Under the pieces are notes generated by a model. It was not told the origin of the DNA, did not search any database, and saw nothing but the letters and a program-made list of their open reading frames with translations. From positions 183,941 through 247,940 of the forward strand of contig JAXGYA010000004.1 of assembly GCA_040772505.1 (NCBI GenBank): a DNA stretch of 64,000 nucleotides. The letters run 5' to 3'. Origin of the DNA: Mariniphaga sp040772505. GTDB lineage: Bacteria > Bacteroidota > Bacteroidia > Bacteroidales > Prolixibacteraceae. The position numbers and the translations under genes are program-made. Each line of letters starts with the position of its first letter. Positions within the stretch are counted from its first letter, which is position 1. This document shows positions 35,620 to 42,692 of this stretch, piece after piece.

Positions 35620-37291
35620 TTTGCGATATTTTAAACATTGATTTTCCATTAGCTCGCTTATTTTCATACAGATAGTTAAAAATGCCTGCATACTGCTTTA
35701 TAAACTCTGTAAAAGTTCTTTGTTTCAAATCTGGATCTCCAGCGGTTTCTTTGTAATCGAGAAACAACTCCTTTGTATCATGCCACTCGTTAAGAATTAC
35801 TTTATCTCCAGTTATCCACTGGGCAAAATCTGTGTTTGTAGATTGTAGCAACCTGTTTCTATTCACATTTTTTGGTTTATAAAAAACAAGCCCGTTCTGG
35901 TGGTAATACTGAACGCAATGCACCATAAAGGAGTAGAAGCGATTCCACTCCGAAGTATCCCAATCGGTATCGTCAAAGAATATGCAGCCGTGTACGTATT
36001 TAATAGGCTCAATGAAGCCCTGTTTTTGTAAGTCCTTATAGTAGGGGGCAAACTCGATAATGAACTGCCTCCGTTCGTTCGTGTTACCGCCACCATCCAC
36101 CACGCTGTTAGATGTGAGTAAAAGTTTGGGGCTATCCTCTGGCTTGATAAATATTTCAGGCTTGTTTTTACGCTCAACGTTCCACCCATCTGTTAGCACG
36201 CTATGAAATACATCGAAGCCAATTTTTCTGGGTGCATCGTCAATCCAAACTACTTGAGTATGGTCAGATAGCAACTGGTATCTAAAGCGGTCGGAGGGGT
36301 CGAAGCGTTTCCCGTCTAGCTTGGTTACGTTGCGAAGTTGTGCCAATGCGTTAGAATAAACACCCTTACCAGTGCCGCCCTCGGGGTTTTTTAAGTCGGT
36401 AATCTCTTCATCATACAATATTACCGCCCGTCCTATTGCAGGGCTTGAATAGTTGTTTATTAGGTATCCAGTACCCGATGTAAAAGCATTAATCCGCTCG
36501 CTATCACTCCCTGCAACATTACTAATAAATTGAGAAAAGTGGCATTCGTTAAATTGCTCATCAAATTCAAACGGTCGTGCTAAAATATGTTCCCGCCAAA
36601 CACAATGGGTTTTCACCTCGCTGTAAGATGTTAGCTCGCAATTATTTTTAGTGATAGTTACAACGCCATTTCTAAAAAATAAAAAGGTGGTGTTATTGTT
36701 ATCTCTATAAACTGGCTTATCGTGGGTATTTAGGTGACCTAAGAAATTAGCATTTACTACATTATTAAATTGCTGTAAATACACCTCTCGAAGCATATCC
36801 CTTTTTATATGAAAGTCTTCATTTTTATATGAAAATTGTAAGTCATTGAATTGTAAATTGCTTGGATTGAAAACAGCATCTTTAATGTGCGATAGTTCAA
36901 TTTCAGTAATAATACTGCCAACTTCACGGATTAGCACATAGGCTCGTTGGTCGCTTCGATAACGCTTATAAAACCCTAAAGAGGTGAGCAATTTTATAAA
37001 CCCATCGAAATACAGCCCTTTCAGATACCAACTTTTATTGCGTTTGCTAAACTGAAATTTCCATATACCAACAACAAACATCACATTGCTAATTTCCTGA
37101 GGAGTGAGTTTGTTTATCTCACTATTAACTGTTGCCAGTATTCCCGAAACGTCTCCATCAATAAATTTTTCAATTGCAGTAAAATTATTGATCTCAGGTG
37201 CTGGCTGAGGTTGCTTCGCACCTAAAAAAAAGCCATCTTTTAGTGTGGTTATCAATGGTTTATTTACTACATTTGCATCTGCATTGCTCAT
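35609..37291 (-). CDS. SF3-type helicase / primase-helicase of the element
   Basis: This 560-residue protein has an N-terminal winged-helix-like part (1-240) and a C-terminal ATPase. The ATPase has Walker A EGGTGKGVYSNAL (304-316), Walker B VVWIDDAP (347-354), a sensor SPKLLLTSNS (387-396, Asn395), and an arginine-finger-like NERRQF (405-410). A hydrophobic segment follows. The order and spacing fit D5-like/SF3 replicative helicases of phages and plasmids, which unwind origins as hexamers. The downstream polymerase gene starts 145 bp after the stop and is separated by a large inverted repeat. Together they form the element's replication module. Confidence 0.82.
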   Translation of the reverse strand: MSNADANVVNKPLITTLKDGFFLGAKQPQPAPEINNFTAIEKFIDGDVSGILATVNSEINKLTPQEISNVMFVVGIWKFQFSKRNKSWYLKGLYFDGFIKLLTSLGFYKRYRSDQRAYVLIREVGSIITEIELSHIKDAVFNPSNLQFNDLQFSYKNEDFHIKRDMLREVYLQQFNNVVNANFLGHLNTHDKPVYRDNNNTTFLFFRNGVVTITKNNCELTSYSEVKTHCVWREHILARPFEFDEQFNECHFSQFISNVAGSDSERINAFTSGTGYLINNYSSPAIGRAVILYDEEITDLKNPEGGTGKGVYSNALAQLRNVTKLDGKRFDPSDRFRYQLLSDHTQVVWIDDAPRKIGFDVFHSVLTDGWNVERKNKPEIFIKPEDSPKLLLTSNSVVDGGGNTNERRQFIIEFAPYYKDLQKQGFIEPIKYVHGCIFFDDTDWDTSEWNRFYSFMVHCVQYYHQNGLVFYKPKNVNRNRLLQSTNTDFAQWITGDKVILNEWHDTKELFLDYKETAGDPDLKQRTFTEFIKQYAGIFNYLYENKRANGKSMFKISQISL

Positions 37292-37335
37292 ACTATCCGA
37301 TTTTACAAGCCTCCAGCCGTGGGGGCTTTTTTTAT

Positions 37336-37671
37336 TTACTTACTTAATCGGTCGGCAGCATCCAACTGGCTATGGTTAGGCATACCGTGCTCAACCCATT
37401 GCGTTAATGCCTTACGGCTAAACAATAGGCGTTTACCTAGTTTGTCATGTGGAATAACTCCCGTGGATGTTTCTTTATAAAGGGTGCTTTTGCTGGTGGG
37501 TCGCCCTAATTCTGCTAAGTGCTCAAGTGCTTCGTCAACAAGTAACCTATCTTTTATAGGGGTTGGCGGTGTGCTTGGTGTGCCAATTTTCTCTTTAATT
37601 TCACGTACCTCGGCAAAGAGTTGCTCAAGGGCTCGGGGCATCGTTTCAAATGTTACATTCAGTGTACTCAT
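37336..37671 (-). CDS. HTH (excisionase-like) DNA-binding protein
   Basis: This 111-residue protein has a short N-terminal coiled-coil-like helix (ALEQLFAEVREIKEKIG), then a MerR/excisionase-type winged helix-turn-helix: LLVDEALEHLAELGRPTSKSTLYKETSTGVIPHDKLGKRLLFSRKALTQWVE. In Bacteroidota elements such HTH_17 proteins act as Xis-like directionality factors or regulators. Its position between the recombinase side and the replication module suits either role. The gene ends 45 bp before the helicase gene. Confidence 0.8.
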   Translation of the reverse strand: MSTLNVTFETMPRALEQLFAEVREIKEKIGTPSTPPTPIKDRLLVDEALEHLAELGRPTSKSTLYKETSTGVIPHDKLGKRLLFSRKALTQWVEHGMPNHSQLDAADRLSK

Positions 37672-37783
37672 ATCTTTGTTTTTTAAATTGATTGTTCAAC
37701 ACACCAAAAATACAAGCACTTGCAAATAAAAACAAGCTAATGCACTAATACTTATAGAATTACAAAGTTCTAAAGTGTTCTAA

Positions 37784-37815
37784 AAAAACAAAAAACCCAC
37801 TTGTTACGGTGGGTT
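37784..37815 (-). terminator. Intrinsic terminator of the recombinase operon
   Basis: Read on the minus strand, AACCCAC (37815-37809) and GTGGGTT (37800-37794) form a 7-bp stem with an 8-nt loop and a long, T-rich tail. It follows the gene at 37845 and separates the recombinase transcript from the HTH/replication genes. Confidence 0.8.
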
Positions 37816-37844
37816 GGTGGTTCTAAAGTTTTTTAGGTATTTTC

Positions 37845-38582
37845 TTACTTTAGTTTCAATTCAATGCCTTTTAGTTCATGGGTTTCTATTCCTGTGTAAC
37901 TATCCCTATTCTTATCAATCTCAAAAGTTTTTTTATTTACAGTGAAACCGCTCCAGACGTACCCCGCTTTATTTTTAGGATAAATGAGGTAAACCAATGC
38001 CGCTAATGCTGTCTTATGGGGTTTTGTACCATACATTTTAGTATACTCAATAGGCTGCCAATCTTGAGGTAATGGCTCGGGCTTGAATATGGCTACAAAG
38101 TGGCTTTTTTTACCCTTAAACCAACCCAAATCCTTTAACCTATCAAAGATAGCCTCAAGCGTTTTATCATCGTAAATGCCATTTAAACCAACTGTTATAC
38201 CTACATTTATTTTATCTTCAATATCTTTTTTTCTCTTTTTGGCATAAGCTATTAAAGCATCTTCAATATTAATTTCAGTTAAAGGAATACCATTTTCTAA
38301 TATTTGCCAATCTACATAATCACATAGCCACTTGGTAAATTTTTCTGTATCGGGTTCTATTTTATAATGTTCGTTGATTGTACTGGCAGTTTCTTTACAA
38401 GTTGCCTTTGCATCAGCAAAAAACTCACCGTAAAGTTTTATAGCTTTGTTAATCGTCCTGAAAAACTCCTGATAAAATAACTTTCTAGGATATAGCCATG
38501 AACCCTCTTTTGCGTCCATCATCTCATCAAACTGTTTTTTAAGTCTTTTTTTAACCTCACTGATATCTTTTTTTGCTTCCAT
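37845..38582 (-). CDS. Element protein of unknown function downstream of the recombinase
   Basis: A 245-residue protein starting at the Met that immediately follows the recombinase stop (one base gap). Longer readings run into the recombinase gene and are unlikely. Residues 1-40 are highly charged helix (KKDISEVKKRLKKQFDE). A central segment YGEFFADAKATCKETA and a C-terminal beta part (WFKGKKSHFVAIFKPEP, ALAALVYLIYPKNKAGYVWSGFTVN) follow. Parts of the C-terminus resemble a helper domain seen next to Bacteroidota recombinases, but I cannot name the family. Coupling to the recombinase suggests a role in recombination or its control. Confidence 0.6.
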   Translation of the reverse strand: MEAKKDISEVKKRLKKQFDEMMDAKEGSWLYPRKLFYQEFFRTINKAIKLYGEFFADAKATCKETASTINEHYKIEPDTEKFTKWLCDYVDWQILENGIPLTEINIEDALIAYAKKRKKDIEDKINVGITVGLNGIYDDKTLEAIFDRLKDLGWFKGKKSHFVAIFKPEPLPQDWQPIEYTKMYGTKPHKTALAALVYLIYPKNKAGYVWSGFTVNKKTFEIDKNRDSYTGIETHELKGIELKLK

Positions 38583-38583
38583 T

Positions 38584-39828
38584 TTACCCAATATTAGATA
38601 TAACGTCAAAGTGCTTGCGTTTTTGCTCGCTCTCAAATGATTTTAAATAATTCTCGGTTGTTTTGGTTGAGGTGTGCCCTAATGTTTCGCCAATAAAGGC
38701 AACAGGTGCGCCTGAATTTTTTAGTATTGTTGCAAAACTATGCCGGGCTACATAGGTGCTAAGCCCTTCAATATTCAAAACTTCGCCTATTTTCTTTAGT
38801 TGTTTGTTCACGTTTCTAATGTACCATTTTACCCTATTGAGTTCCTCTGTTGGCGTTAATCCATCGGTTAAATGTGGTATTACATAAGCCTCTGGCATCC
38901 TGTCGGGGTTACCCCACTTAGCAATGATACGTTGTGCAGGTTCGCTAAATGGCACGATGATATTTTTTGCGTTACGTTGAGTACGCTTTGTTTTTTCTCT
39001 AATAAAATGTACCTCACCCCCTTTGATATTTTTCCACTTTAGCAATAGCATATCTTTAAAATTTATGCCTCCAAGGTGAAACGATAGCATAAACATATCC
39101 CTGCAACGCTCAGGGCTGCCTGTGAGTTCCATTGTAGCAATGCTGTTCATTTGTGCAACCGTTAACGCTATTTTAGATCCTGAGCCCGTGGGTATCTTAT
39201 AGCCCTCATTATCTTTGCTGTAAAATGGATAGGCTGCTCGGGGTATATCCCCGCTCCTTATGGCTTCATTAAACAACGCCCTAACATTTCTAAGAAATAT
39301 ACCCAACGATGTTTCAGCAATACCCTCTTTATTAAGTGCCCATACCTCAAACTTTGCCAACCATTGCGGGGTAATATCCACAAAACGCAATCCAGCATCA
39401 TATTTAGCAATAAAGTTTTTTGCTGTGGTATAACTGGCAGCCGTGCCCGCTTGTCCGTTCTTTGTGAGTTCTGCTATCTTATTATCAAAGGCAGCATCGA
39501 TGTAAGCTCTTCGCCCTCGCTTTAGCCTATTCCTTAGTGTTTCGTGGCTATACTCTTCTGTTTGGTGTATCTCTTCAACCATGATTTTGATACGCTCAAA
39601 CGAGGCATTAATGAGTTTCTTTGTGTTGATCAGGCTCCTTGCTTTGGTTTTTTCCAACTTGCTAAAATCGGTTTCGGTCATATCAAACCCAAGTGATACG
39701 TAAAGCCTTTTGCGGTTGTGGGTGATTCGTGCCTTAACTGGATAGCAAAATTCATTATCTGTATTTTTAGCCCTCCTTTTATCCAATATAACCGTCCCTG
39801 AAATATTGCCGATTAAAAACTTATCCAT
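38584..39828 (-). CDS. Tyrosine recombinase (IntDOT-like), element integrase
   Basis: This 414-residue recombinase has an N-terminal arm-binding domain (VILDKRRAKNTDNEFCYPVKARI, about 10-75), a SAM-like core-binding domain (about 110-205), and a catalytic domain. The catalytic region has LGGINFKDMLLLKW where the first Arg of the tetrad would be expected, ARHSFATILKNSG for the second Arg, LGHTSTKTTENYL with the Tyr nucleophile. The HxxR box reads YVAR, so His is replaced, as in IntDOT-type enzymes. It is at the right end next to attR and integrates at the tRNA 3' end. Confidence 0.9.
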   Translation of the reverse strand: MDKFLIGNISGTVILDKRRAKNTDNEFCYPVKARITHNRKRLYVSLGFDMTETDFSKLEKTKARSLINTKKLINASFERIKIMVEEIHQTEEYSHETLRNRLKRGRRAYIDAAFDNKIAELTKNGQAGTAASYTTAKNFIAKYDAGLRFVDITPQWLAKFEVWALNKEGIAETSLGIFLRNVRALFNEAIRSGDIPRAAYPFYSKDNEGYKIPTGSGSKIALTVAQMNSIATMELTGSPERCRDMFMLSFHLGGINFKDMLLLKWKNIKGGEVHFIREKTKRTQRNAKNIIVPFSEPAQRIIAKWGNPDRMPEAYVIPHLTDGLTPTEELNRVKWYIRNVNKQLKKIGEVLNIEGLSTYVARHSFATILKNSGAPVAFIGETLGHTSTKTTENYLKSFESEQKRKHFDVISNIG

Positions 39829-39850
39829 ATTTGCATCCTTTTAGTGGTTC

Positions 39851-39891
39851 TGTGTATCAAAAATAAATTTGATACACAATTTGATACACAA
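39851..39891. repeat. Arm-type integrase site candidates (right end)
   Basis: TTTGATACACAA occurs at 39868-39879 and 39880-39891 in tandem, and an inverted copy TGTGTATCAAA lies at 39851-39861. A matching copy lies at 32206. These probably are binding sites for the N-terminal domain of the integrase, and may also regulate its promoter because they lie just upstream of its start. Confidence 0.65.
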
Positions 39892-40008
39892 CTAATGCAA
39901 ATATGAGAAATTAAATACAAACAAAACCAATTTTAACTACTTAGTTATCAACTTTTAATGAACATAAAGAAAATAACCGCAAAAGTAGTGAATCCCTAAA
40001 TATTGTGC

Positions 40009-40050
40009 TTCATAATCACGAGGTCGGGAGTTCAAGTCTCCTCTCGCTAC
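40009..40050 (+). repeat. attR: partial tRNA duplicate
   Basis: The 42-base copy of the tRNA 3' half (TTCATAATCACG through CTCGCTAC) differs from attL by lack of one C in the T-stem region. No acceptor 5' half precedes it, so it is not a gene. Confidence 0.9.
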
Positions 40051-40061
40051 AAAAATCAAGA

Positions 40062-40088
40062 GGTTGCAATGAGCATTGCAACCTTTTT
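40062..40088 (+). terminator. Original terminator of the tRNA gene, now stranded
   Basis: GGTTGCAATG (40062-40071) pairs with CATTGCAACC (40074-40083) and Ts follow. Before integration it would have followed the tRNA directly by about 12 bases. Confidence 0.85.
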
Positions 40089-40184
40089 CATTTCGTACAA
40101 ATCATGTACAAGTAAGGATAATCTCTATATTGGAATAAAAATTTTGCTTACTTTTGAATCACAACTTATTAAAATATAAAAATC

Positions 40185-40754
40185 ATGAAAGTCAATCTAT
40201 TATTTTTTGCAGTTGCATTATTTTCAATTACAAAACTTTATGGACAAACAACAGACACCTGTTGCTCCGATGTACTTCTCACCAGTTATTCTGAAAGTTT
40301 GTATAGCTCTGAACCAGTAACTGACCAGCAGCTCGAATTTATTTTAAAATGCGGGATAAAATCACCCAGTGCAAGAAATATGCAGCCATGGAAATTCACG
40401 GTAATTAAAGATGAGCCAACCATGAAAGAGATCGTAAATGATATAGTGTCCGGAAATGTGGTGATTGTTGTTTCGGGAATTGAAAGTGAAAATGGAACCA
40501 CTCCCGATTTTGATTGTGGATTGGCAACACAAACTATGTTTATTGCTGCTCATAGTCTTGGTTTGGGTGCGCGTATTTATGGCAGTCCGGTTGAGCATAT
40601 AAATTCAAACAAAGAGCTATTTCAGATTCCATCGGGCTACAAGGCTGTAACTGCATTGCGAATCGGAAATGTTGCTAAAAACGTTGACGCTGTTTCAGCA
40701 GCTTCACCACGGAAAACACCGGAGGAGATAATAAACTATAAAGGTGAGAATTAG
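40185..40754 (+). CDS. Exported nitroreductase-family protein
   Basis: This 189-residue protein has a signal peptide (1-20, ending KLYGQ), unusual for nitroreductases, which are mostly cytosolic FMN enzymes. The nitroreductase signature is SPSARNMQPWKFTVIKD (about 64-80), and a shortened core follows (DFDCGLATQTMFIAAHSLGLGARIYGSP). A later GYKAVTALRIGN segment fits the family's C-terminus. A pair of Cys just after the signal peptide (DTCCSD) might be a lipidation or redox site. It probably reduces a small substrate in the periplasm. It lies right after the element's attR. Confidence 0.82.
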   Translation: MKVNLLFFAVALFSITKLYGQTTDTCCSDVLLTSYSESLYSSEPVTDQQLEFILKCGIKSPSARNMQPWKFTVIKDEPTMKEIVNDIVSGNVVIVVSGIESENGTTPDFDCGLATQTMFIAAHSLGLGARIYGSPVEHINSNKELFQIPSGYKAVTALRIGNVAKNVDAVSAASPRKTPEEIINYKGEN

Positions 40755-40799
40755 CCTGCAATACGATGTCAGGGGAAAAATGATTTAAACCTTAATGCT

Positions 40800-41081
40800 A
40801 AAAAGAGGAAAACACTGTGCGCTGCCAGAACATGGAAGAAACAAAAAGAAATCAGCTTCAATAAATATTTCCACCAGCACAAACCGCTGCGCTCCATTGA
40901 GGAGGTGAGCCGGGAAATATTGGCATTGGAGGAAGAGAATAAAGGTTTGATAATGGATATTCTTTTCCCTTGTCTGAATCAGGGTTGGCAGGATTTGAGG
41001 ATTAGTAGGATAAATGGATTGGAAAGATTTGAAAAGATGACGTTAGATGAATTAACTTATAAAAAAATGGGTGTGCTATGA
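40800..41081 (+). pseudogene. Remnant of a type I restriction methyltransferase (hsdM 3' end)
   Basis: Only the C-terminal part of an HsdM-like protein is present, read in one frame from about 40800: KEISFNKYFHQHKPLRSIEEV, then SREILALEEENKGLIMDILF. The final part resembles the C-terminal helix of HsdM (I..DILxLExExxGLxxxI). No start is seen and the methyltransferase motifs are absent. It ends at TGA (41079-41081), which overlaps the next fragment's ATG. The assignment is by pattern and is only moderately certain. Confidence 0.5.
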
Positions 41082-41233
41082 AAGTGCACAACACTTTGGG
41101 GAATGGGTTTCAGGAGGTAATTTACCAAAGGTGTCTGGCTATTGAATTAGAAAGAGCGGGGTTAGAGTTTGAAACGGAAGTTTTTTTAAGCATACTCAAA
41201 AAAACTTCCGTTGCAATTCAAAAAAGTGTTTAA
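41078..41233 (+). pseudogene. Truncated GxxExxY protein fragment
   Basis: A frame of 51 codons starts KVHNTLGNGFQEVIYQRCLAIE, which is the N-terminal signature of the GxxExxY family (normally about 120-130 residues, with a PD-(D/E)XK-like fold). It continues to FETEV and then ends in sequence unlike the family. The remaining two thirds are missing, so this is a remnant. It sits between hsdM- and hsdS-like fragments. Confidence 0.65.
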
Positions 41234-41269
41234 CCCAAACCACCAAACACAAAATCCTACCATCCTAAA

Positions 41270-41605
41270 ATCCGGAAAATCATAATTCAGACAGAAGAAA
41301 TAGCAACTCTTGCTTTAAAGAAAGGAGATATTTTAACTATTCGTTATAATGGTAGTGTAGATTTGGTTGGGAAATGTGCAATGGTTACTAAAAGAGATGA
41401 GGATTATTTATTTGCTGGATACTTGATAAGACTTCGCCCAAATCTTGAGAAAGTTGTTCCGAAATATTTACTCCATTGCTTATCTTCGCACAACTTAAGA
41501 GTACAAATAGAGTCAAAAGCAAAATCTACCAGTGGGGTCAAGCAAAGCAATAAAAATAACCAAGCAGCTACAGTCATTGTTCTTCCACGTTGGAAACATT
41601 GAACC
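41270..41605 (+). pseudogene. Remnant of a type I restriction specificity subunit (hsdS)
   Basis: IATLALKKGDILTIRYNGSV, VGKCAMV, DEDYLFAGYLIRLRPN and VPKYLLHCLSSHNLRVQIES with KAKSTSGV are the typical second half of an HsdS target-recognition domain and its conserved helix. After TSGV the frame changes: the expected continuation reads in the neighbouring frame as SKAIKITKQL. No start and no second domain are found. It is a degenerate fragment of a lost type I restriction system. Confidence 0.7.
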
Positions 41606-41844
41606 ATTTACCCCTCGTTGCAAACGGGGGGGAGTTAGGAGGCAGTTTCCGAGTTTAAAACAATTAGTGAAAAGCTTCTTCGCAAGTACACCATTGCAGG
41701 GAAATCGGAATCGTGCACGCGTAATTCCCCTCCTACTTTCAGGGCGCCGCAACATTGGATTACAGTGAGCTTGTGACAGTCAAATGATTCGCAACTCTCA
41801 GCCCATAAACAAAAACAGCCAGGGAAATTTCCCGTGCTTTTTGG

Positions 41845-42645
41845 TTATTCTGCCAGTTCAAATCTTGCCAGTGGCGCCATCCTGGCTTTATTGAGTGATA
41901 AGGTTTTTCCGTCGGTGGAGAGATTATCTACCATCTCTAAAACGCGTAAGTATTCATCTTCAAGCGTATCCGGACAAGCCATCATGGTGGTTGCGCCCGG
42001 TCCGAAACTCAGCATCAGCTCGTTTTTAATCTTATAACTCAAAAGTATGATGTTGCAGTTTACTTTAGCCTGCGCCTTTCGCTCTTTGGAGTCAAAAATC
42101 AGAAAATGGGTGTCGGCAGTGCCTTCCACTTTATGTCCGTTCAGTTCTATAAGATGCCACCTCTTATCTTCAACCAGAATATTTCCCTCTTTTTTCAAAA
42201 TGTAGTGATTTTCAAGCACGCCTGTTACAACATTTCCTTCCACATCAAGATACCGAACCTGGTTTTCCTCAACTTTAAAAAATGAAGACCTTTCATGTTT
42301 GGGAATTCCTTCAAGATGGACATTGTTTCCCTGCCAGGTAAATTTTCCCTGAATTGTATCTCCAAATGAAATTCTTTTTCCTAAATATTCCGTTGTAAGC
42401 ACATAGGTTCCGTCTTCATTTAAAATCAGTTCAGTTTCAATGCCTTCGCAATCCGCGCAGGGAAGGATTCCTGAGTATATGCCCGCCCAGTCTAATGAAA
42501 TTTCTGACGTATGTCCGTCAATCACTTTCGCTTGTTTTGATCTGTTTTTACCTGTTTGCACACAACTCATTATCAGCACTGCCACTACAGCAGCTGTCAG
42601 TGTGAATTTCAAACTTCTTCTAACCAATGTTTTCATGTTTTTCAT
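41845..42645 (-). CDS. NlpE/META-domain lipoprotein
   Basis: This lipoprotein of about 266 residues has a signal ending LIMSC. An NlpE N-terminal domain follows (about 55-145, WAGIYSGILPCADCEGIETELILNEDGTY with the CxxC), then a META/HslJ domain (about 160-255, RWHLIELNGHKVE and a C-terminal MMACPD segment). NlpE senses copper or envelope stress in enterobacteria; META domains are common in Bacteroidota lipoproteins. Several in-frame Mets precede the signal, and the first (42663) is also possible. It is on the same strand as the rhamnosidase 48 bp upstream. Confidence 0.85.
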   Translation of the reverse strand: MKNMKTLVRRSLKFTLTAAVVAVLIMSCVQTGKNRSKQAKVIDGHTSEISLDWAGIYSGILPCADCEGIETELILNEDGTYVLTTEYLGKRISFGDTIQGKFTWQGNNVHLEGIPKHERSSFFKVEENQVRYLDVEGNVVTGVLENHYILKKEGNILVEDKRWHLIELNGHKVEGTADTHFLIFDSKERKAQAKVNCNIILLSYKIKNELMLSFGPGATTMMACPDTLEDEYLRVLEMVDNLSTDGKTLSLNKARMAPLARFELAE

Positions 42646-42692
42646 CCTATTCATTTCCTTCAATCTCCACTTTCCCGGGCAAACAAATCAAC

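Larger units (their letters stand above)
32105..40050. mobile_element. tRNA-integrated element of about 7.9 kb with TV-Pol-like replication module
   Basis: The element is bounded by the tRNA 3'-end repeat at each end. All genes lie on the minus strand: tyrosine recombinase (38584-39828), unknown (37845-38582), HTH/excisionase-like protein (37336-37671), SF3-type helicase (35609-37291), family-A-like polymerase (34085-35464), a repeat-start protein (33724-34083) and two unknowns. There is no relaxase, no structural phage gene and no obvious cargo. It therefore looks like a compact self-replicating or satellite-type element that integrates by site-specific recombination. The combination of a TV-Pol-type polymerase with an SF3 helicase matches mobile elements and the Sputnik virophage as described for that polymerase family. 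Confidence 0.88.

Noticed and set aside
37308..37333. Terminator AGCCTCC/GGGGGCT with T-run on the plus strand
   Set aside because: All genes of the element lie on the minus strand and the hairpin lacks a U tail in that direction; it could only stop antisense transcription.
40009..40050. A second tRNA gene
   Set aside because: Only the 3' half from the anticodon loop is present; it is the attR copy.
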